A stretch of 64,000 nt of DNA, from NCBI GenBank assembly GCA_963715405.1, contig OY970239.1, positions 1,116,001-1,180,000 of the forward strand. Direction: 5' to 3'. The notes beneath the pieces were generated by a model. The model saw only the letters and a list, made by a program, of their open reading frames with translations. It ran no database searches and was not told the DNA's origin. Position 1 is the first letter of the stretch. Each line of letters opens with the position of its first letter. The translations under genes and the position numbers were made by a program. Below, piece by piece: positions 59,596-64,000 of the stretch. Source of the stretch: JALZKA01 sp963715405. GTDB lineage: Bacteria > Actinomycetota > Thermoleophilia > Solirubrobacterales > 70-9.

Positions 59596-60534
59596 GTGGA
59601 GAAGTCTGAATGGATCTGGATGAATGGCGAGTTCGTCGCTTGGGACGACGCTCAGGTCCATGTGCTATCTCACGGCCTTCATTACGGCACCGGGGTCTTC
59701 GAGGGCATTCGCTGCTACGAGACCGAGCGCGGGCCTGCGGTCTTCCGCCACAAGGAGCATCTCGAGCGCCTGCACACATCTGCACGGCTCTACCACCTGC
59801 CGATCGAGCACTCAGTCGATGAGCTTCGCCAGGCGACGCATGAGCTGATCGCCCGGAACGACCTCAAGTCTTGCTACATCCGCCCGCTCGCATTCCGCGG
59901 CTACGGCGAGATGGGGCTCTTCGCCAAGGGCTCGCCGGTCGAGGTGATGATCGCGGTCTGGCCTTGGGGCGCCTATCTGGGCGACGAGGGCAAGCAGAAC
60001 GGCATTCGCGCCAAGGTTTCGTCGTGGCGGCGGATCTCGCCGAACGGGCTGATCCCGAGCGCGAAGGCTTCTGGCCAGTACCTCAACTCGATCCTCGCCA
60101 AGACCGAGTCGGCGAACGCCGGCTATGACGAGGCGATCCTGCTCGATGAGGCGGGGCACGTCTGCGAGGGGTCGGGCGAGAACGTCTTCATCGTCCGCGA
60201 CGGCAAGCTCCTGACGCCGCCCTACACGGCTTCGATCCTCGACGGGATCAGCCGCAAGTCGGTCATCCAGATCGCTCGCGACCTCGGCTACACCGTGATC
60301 GAGCGCGAGATCGCCCGCGCCGAGCTCTACGTCGCCGAGGAGATGTTCCTTTGCGGCACCGCGGCCGAGCTGGTGCCGGTGCGCGAGATCGACGACCACG
60401 ACCTCGGCTCGCCCGGCGAGATCACCCGGGTGATCCAGTCGAAGTTCGAGGACGCCCTGCACGGGCGCGCTCAGGAGTACCTCGAGTGGCTTGACTTCGT
60501 GCCGGTCCCGAGTAAGGTGGCCACCGAGAGCTGA
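59596..60534 (+). CDS. ilvE: Branched-chain amino acid aminotransferase
   Basis: A 312-residue fold type IV PLP aminotransferase for the last step to leucine, isoleucine and valine. It shows WIWMNGEFVAWDDAQVHVLSHGLHYGTGVFEGIR (in part: HVLSHGLHYGTGVFEGIRCY), the PLP lysine in PSAKASGQYLNSILAK, the EGSGENVFIVRDGKLLTPP signature and the FLCGTAAELVPV block. GTG start with AAGGAG at the right distance. The short 312-residue form and these motifs fit the bacterial IlvE subgroup I. Confidence 0.95.
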   Translation: MEKSEWIWMNGEFVAWDDAQVHVLSHGLHYGTGVFEGIRCYETERGPAVFRHKEHLERLHTSARLYHLPIEHSVDELRQATHELIARNDLKSCYIRPLAFRGYGEMGLFAKGSPVEVMIAVWPWGAYLGDEGKQNGIRAKVSSWRRISPNGLIPSAKASGQYLNSILAKTESANAGYDEAILLDEAGHVCEGSGENVFIVRDGKLLTPPYTASILDGISRKSVIQIARDLGYTVIEREIARAELYVAEEMFLCGTAAELVPVREIDDHDLGSPGEITRVIQSKFEDALHGRAQEYLEWLDFVPVPSKVATES

Positions 60535-60596
60535 TGAGCCTTCACGCAGGACAGATCGAGCGAATTAGCCGCGCCGCGGCGTAATAGCCGTGGCCT

Positions 60597-60612
60597 CGCG
60601 GGTCCGCCCGCG
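60597..60612 (+). repeat. GC hairpin in the cimA leader
   Basis: CGCGGG (60597-60602) and CCCGCG (60607-60612) form a perfect 6-bp stem with a TCCG loop, 43 bases before the cimA GTG. It may be an ilvE terminator stem or a leader structure; no T tract follows. Confidence 0.4.
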
Positions 60613-60654
60613 CACCCCTCGATCGTCCCTCGTACCTTCTGAAAGGCGTATCCA

Positions 60655-62248
60655 GTGACCACCACCGTTCATCTCTACGACACCACCCTCCGCGACGGCA
60701 TGCAGGGCCAGGGCATGTCCCTCTCTGCTGCCGAGAAGGTCCGCGTCGTCAAGGCCCTCGACCGTCTCGGCGTCCACTACGTCGAAGCCGGCTTTCCCTC
60801 CTCGAACCCCAAGGAGGAGGAGCTCTTCGAGCTGCTCTCGAGCGTCGATCTCGAGACCGCCACGGTCTGTGCGTTCGGCATGACCCGCCGGCGCGGGATC
60901 GCTGCGTCTGAGGACGAGGCGCTTGGCGTCCTGGTTGGCTCGTTCGCTCCCGTCGTGACCCTCGTCGGCAAGACCTGGGGCCTTCATCTCGAGAAGGTGA
61001 CGAAGGTCTCGCGCGAGGAGAACCTCGACATGATCGTCGACTCGGTCAACTTCTGCCGCGCCGAGGGGAAGCGCGTCTTCTACGACGCCGAGCACTTCTT
61101 CGACGCCTGGCGAGACGACTCCGCCTACGCGCTCGAGTGCCTGAAGGCAGCGGTCGCGGCCGGCGCCGAGAACGTGACGCTCTGCGATACGAACGGCGCG
61201 TCGCTTCCGCATCAGGTCGCTAGCGCCACCGCGACCGTCGTGGACGAGCTGCGCAAGACGCATCCCGACCTCAGCGTCGGCATCCACACCCACAACGACG
61301 CTGAGTGCGGGGTTGCGAACTCGCTCGCCGCCGTGGACGCGGGCGCCGACCTCGTCCAGGGCACGATGAACGGCCACGGCGAGCGCTGCGGCAACGCGAA
61401 CCTCGTCTCGATCCTGGGCGCGCTGGAGCTGAAGCTCGGCTTCGACGTGGTGGGGCCGGAGCGTATGAAGCTCCTCACCGAGACGTCCCACTTCGTCGAC
61501 GAGCTTCTTAACGTCGCGCCCGACCCCGACCAGGCCTACGTCGGGCGAAACGCGTTCGCCCACAAGGGCGGCCTCCACGTCGCGGGCATCCAGGCCGACG
61601 CCCGCACGTTCGAGCACATGAACCCCGGGCTCGTCGGCAACGGGCGCGACGTGCTGATCTCCGAGCTGAGCGGCAAGGGCTCGGTGCTCTCCGAAGCCGA
61701 GGCCGCCGGGATCGACCTCGACGCCGACGCCGCCAAGCGCGCGCTCGAGCGCGTGAAGGAGCGCGAGCACCGCGGTTATCAGTACGAGGCGGCCGACGCC
61801 TCCTTCGAGCTATTGCTTCGCCGCGAGGCCGGGCAGTACTCGTCGCTCTTCCGGCTCGAGAGCTTCCGGGTCATCACCGAGAAGCGCGCCGACGGCCACG
61901 TCGAGACCGAGGCGACGATCAAGATCTGGGTCGATGGCCGGCGCTACGTCCGCACGGCCGAGGGCAACGGCCCGGTGAACGCGCTCGACAAAGCGCTCCG
62001 CCTCGGCGATCACCGACCTCCACCCGCACCTCTCAGACATCGAGCTCACCGACTACAAGGTGCGCATCCTCGACTCGCACGACGGCACCGGCGCGATCAC
62101 GCGCGTCCTCCTCGACTCCTCGGACGGCCAGGACTCCTGGGGCACGATCGGCGTCTCGGAGAACATCATCGAAGCCTCGTGGGAGGCGCTGGTCGACTCG
62201 CTCGAGTACGCGTTCCAGCCGGCGGCGGTCCGCTCGGAGCCGGCCTAG
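60655..62248 (+). CDS. cimA: (R)-Citramalate synthase, single-base frameshift near the 3' end
   Basis: A LeuA-like synthase joining pyruvate and acetyl-CoA to citramalate, the threonine-independent route to isoleucine. It has VHLYDTTLRDGMQGQGMSLS, VHYVEAGFPSSNPKEEELFE, TLCDTNGASLPHQVA, GIHTHNDAECGVANSLAAVD and GNGHGERCGNANL-like NGHGERCGNANL, and the C-terminal regulatory domain. After GPVNALDKALRL the reading frame breaks: the following frame gives ITDLHPHLSDIELTDYKVRI and DSWGTIGVSENIIEASWEAL to the stop at 62248. One extra G at 62005-62006 explains it; without it the protein has a normal 530 residues. As written, the first frame would run on into the downstream aminotransferase gene. GTG start. 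Confidence 0.92.
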
Positions 62249-62583
62249 GACTCGTTCAGAGCCGCGGCTTCGCGGACGAGCTCCTTGAAGGCGCTCTTGT
62301 CGAGCGCGTCGCCCTCCGATATGTCGATGGCACGCATAGCGTTGCCCTCGAGGCTGGCGTTGAAGAGGCCCTTCGGGTCCTCCAGCTGGGCGCCCTTGGC
62401 GAAGGTGACCTTCACCTTGCCCTTGAAGATCTGGCCATGGCCGATCAACCCCTCGTGGGACCAGGTGTGGACGCCCTCGGGGTTCGACGGCTTCTTCCAC
62501 TTCATCTCCTCGACCACGTCGGGCACCGCCTCCTTGACGAGGCTTCGGACCTGGTCGAGCATCAGGTCGCGCCAGTCGGACAT
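62245..62583 (-). CDS. DUF1801 (YdhG/Fra-like) domain protein
   Basis: A 112-residue protein with the DUF1801 fold pattern: LVKEAVPDVVEEMKWKKPSN, WSHEGLIGHGQIFKGKVKVT and FAKGAQLEDPKGLFNASLEG with the C-terminal helix SAFKELVREAAALNES. Members are small proteins linked to iron or to DNA-related functions in a few bacteria, but the role is mostly unknown. ATG 62583 is preferred; ATG 62595 adds four residues. The end overlaps cimA by four bases on the other strand, and the start is divergent from the DegT gene. Confidence 0.87.
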   Translation of the reverse strand: MSDWRDLMLDQVRSLVKEAVPDVVEEMKWKKPSNPEGVHTWSHEGLIGHGQIFKGKVKVTFAKGAQLEDPKGLFNASLEGNAMRAIDISEGDALDKSAFKELVREAAALNES

Positions 62584-62594
62584 GGACGGCAGCA

Positions 62595-62600
62595 TAAAGT
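62595..62600 (+). promoter_or_regulatory. -10 hexamer TAAAGT of a leaderless promoter
   Basis: TAAAGT ends seven bases before ATG 62608, which supports that start over GTG 62599. Confidence 0.4.
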
Positions 62601-62607
62601 GAGCGCG

Positions 62608-63771
62608 ATGGAAACGGCTGACCAAATTCCCCTCGCGAAGCCCGAGATCGGCGAGCGCGAGGAGGAGCTGGTGCTCGAGGTGCTGCGCTCGGGGCGGCTG
62701 TCCCTGGGCCCCGTACAGGAGCGCTTCGAGCGCGAGTTCGCCGCCTGGGTCGGAGTGGACGACGCTGTCGCCGTCTCGTCGGGCACCGCCGCGCTTCACC
62801 TCGGCGTGCGGGTGCTTGAGTGGGGGGCGGGCGACGAGGTCGTGACGTCACCGTTCTCGTTCGTGGCCTCGGCGAACTGCCTCCTCTACGAGGAGGTCGA
62901 GCCCGTGTTCTGCGATATCGACCCCGTGACGCTCAACATGGATCCGGACGCCACTGCCGCGGCGGTGACCGAGCACACCGTGGGGCTGTTGCCGGTGGAC
63001 ATCTTCGGCTACCCGGCTGCGCTTCACGAGCTGTGCGCGCTGGCGGAGAGGAACGGCCTCGGCGTCCTCGAGGACGCCTGCGAAGCGCCCGGCGCTGTCG
63101 ATGCCGATGGCAAGGCACTCGGCACACGCGGGCATCTCACGACTTTCGCCTTTTACGCCAACAAGCAGCTCACGACGGGGGAGGGGGGCATGATCGTCCC
63201 GCGCTCGGCCGACGAGGCAGCGATCCTTCGCTCGCTCAGGAATCAGGGCCGAGCGATTGACATGGACTGGCTCGACCACGACCGGCTCGGCTTCAACTAC
63301 CGGATGACCGAGATCCAGGCCGCGCTCGGGATCGCCCAGGTCGAGAAGGCCGGCGAGCTCCTGGCCGCGCGAGCGCGCGTGGCGGCGACGTACACCGAGC
63401 GCCTGAGCGAGATCGGCGGCGTCCGCGCCGGCGAGGGCGACCTCGACGGCTTCGTGCTTCCCTGTGCCGACCGCGGCTCCGAGCGTCGGAGCTGGTTCGT
63501 CTACACGGTTCGCGTGCCGAAGGGGTCCGACCGAGAAGCCGTGATCGCCGACCTCGACCAGCGCGGGATCGCCGCCAAGGCGTATCTGCCGTGCATCCAC
63601 CTGATGCCGCACTACCGCGAGCGCTTCGGATTCAAGGGTGGCGAGTTTCCAGTCGCCGAGGATGTCGCCGAGCGCTCGCTCGCGCTGCCATTCTTCCCTG
63701 CTATGACGGACGATCAGATCGACAGGGTCACCGAGGCGCTCTCCGAAGGGCTTGGCGGTGACTGGGCATGA
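62608..63771 (+). CDS. DegT/DnrJ/EryC1-family PLP aminotransferase
   Basis: A 387-residue sugar-type aminotransferase. It starts IPLAKPEIGEREEELVLEVLRSG and has VAVSSGTAALHLGVRVL, PVDIFGYPA, VLEDACEAPGAVDADGKALG, the PLP lysine in FYANKQLTTGEGGMI, and RNQGRAIDMDWLDHDRLGFNYRMTEIQAALG (in part: LGFNYRMTEIQAALG). Such enzymes aminate keto-sugars bound to nucleotides for cell-surface glycans. No other sugar-nucleotide genes are next to it. The following HD-domain gene overlaps its stop (ATGA), so both are coupled. Confidence 0.93.
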   Translation: METADQIPLAKPEIGEREEELVLEVLRSGRLSLGPVQERFEREFAAWVGVDDAVAVSSGTAALHLGVRVLEWGAGDEVVTSPFSFVASANCLLYEEVEPVFCDIDPVTLNMDPDATAAAVTEHTVGLLPVDIFGYPAALHELCALAERNGLGVLEDACEAPGAVDADGKALGTRGHLTTFAFYANKQLTTGEGGMIVPRSADEAAILRSLRNQGRAIDMDWLDHDRLGFNYRMTEIQAALGIAQVEKAGELLAARARVAATYTERLSEIGGVRAGEGDLDGFVLPCADRGSERRSWFVYTVRVPKGSDREAVIADLDQRGIAAKAYLPCIHLMPHYRERFGFKGGEFPVAEDVAERSLALPFFPAMTDDQIDRVTEALSEGLGGDWA

Positions 63772-64000
63772 TGTCGCGCCAGGCTGAGACCTTCATAGGA
63801 ACCGAGGCAGAGAAGGCGAGCCTTGCCGCGCTTCGCGACGCGACGGGCGAGACAGACGGCGTCATGGAGCGCCACACCTTGCGGTGCTTTCTTTTCTGCG
63901 AGCTCCTCGCGGAAAAGCACAACGCCGACCTCGACCGCGAGGTGATGCTGTGCGCGTCGCTTCTCCACGACATCGGCATCTATGACATGGTCTCCGAGGG
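63768..64000 (+). CDS. HD-domain protein, 5' part (truncated by window edge)
   Basis: The first 77 residues of a gene that continues beyond the window. The start is ATG 63768 or the adjacent ATG 63771, overlapping the previous stop. The reading frame is open to the edge and shows FCELLAEKHNADLDREVMLC and then SLLHDIGIYDMVSE, the HD motif of metal-dependent phosphohydrolases, preceded at the right distance by a His in MERHTLRC. Small stand-alone HD proteins of this type are usually nucleotide or cyanamide-hydratase-like hydrolases; the substrate cannot be told. Confidence 0.75.
   Translation, partial: MMSRQAETFIGTEAEKASLAALRDATGETDGVMERHTLRCFLFCELLAEKHNADLDREVMLCASLLHDIGIYDMVSE

Noticed and set aside
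60534..60584. A 16-residue frame before cimA as an isoleucine leader peptide
   Set aside because: It has only two isoleucine codons, not adjacent, and no pairing with the cimA ribosome site was found; unlike the leuA case the support is too weak.
60655..63771. An apparent 1038-residue protein joining citramalate synthase to a DegT aminotransferase
   Set aside because: The joining stretch is an out-of-frame reading produced by the one-base shift at 62005; the true CimA ending and the true DegT start are both visible, and a minus-strand gene lies between.

Overview
The window is high-GC (about two thirds G+C by eye), gene-dense DNA of an actinobacterium-like organism. Many genes have no Shine-Dalgarno and instead carry a -10-like hexamer (TAnnnT or CATAAT) six or seven bases before an ATG or GTG start, the usual sign of leaderless transcripts in Actinobacteria. 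The gene content (class I ketol-acid reductoisomerase, actinobacterial-type SerC, DUF4389 protein, DUF2304-like glycosyltransferase, full menaquinone set) fits a deep-branching lineage such as Thermoleophilia; that placement is inference. No rRNA, tRNA, CRISPR array or insertion sequence is visible.

1-7.5 kb: the 3' end of dnaE, a cysteine-rich unknown, a two-component pair, a membrane-anchored unknown and a small LPXTG protein around a symmetrical operator-like repeat array, then nfo and gltX. 7.5-18.9 kb: a signalling-rich stretch (HDOD-LuxR fusion, four response regulators or receivers, two histidine kinases, an Rrf2 regulator, an FHA-HtrA protease) interleaved with cysK and cysE and a polyprenyl-phosphate sugar transferase. 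18.9-28.4 kb: pcrA with a 212-residue mini-intein, folD, gatC-gatA-(metallopeptidase)-gatB, and a type II NADH dehydrogenase. 28.5-39.8 kb: a glycosyltransferase, UDP-sulfoquinovose synthase, ilvB-ilvN-menF, phospholipid genes (PAP2 family, cdsA, pgsA), a PHP protein and an esterase.

39.8-45.9 kb: menaquinone genes menB-menA-menC-menD leftward and menE rightward. 45.9-62.2 kb: branched-chain and serine biosynthesis: ilvC, serC-serA, leuA, a regulator with leuC-leuD-(methyltransferase)-leuB, ilvE and cimA. Together with ilvBN this makes leucine and valine and, through citramalate, isoleucine; ilvD and ilvA are not in the window. The end holds a DegT-type aminotransferase and the start of an HD-domain gene.

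Main observations: (1) leuA has a short leader peptide with five consecutive leucine codons, and that codon run is perfectly complementary over 10 nt to the leuA Shine-Dalgarno, suggesting translational attenuation; (2) two oppositely oriented triplets of 11-bp-spaced repeats lie between the divergent LPXTG gene and the gene set encoding a two-component system; (3) the central linker of the PcrA intein shares sequence with a repeat element in a distant intergenic gap; (4) a SAM methyltransferase is translationally coupled between leuD and leuB; (5) four genes (ilvN, menC, menA, cimA) each carry one apparent extra G/C base, which may be sequencing errors.
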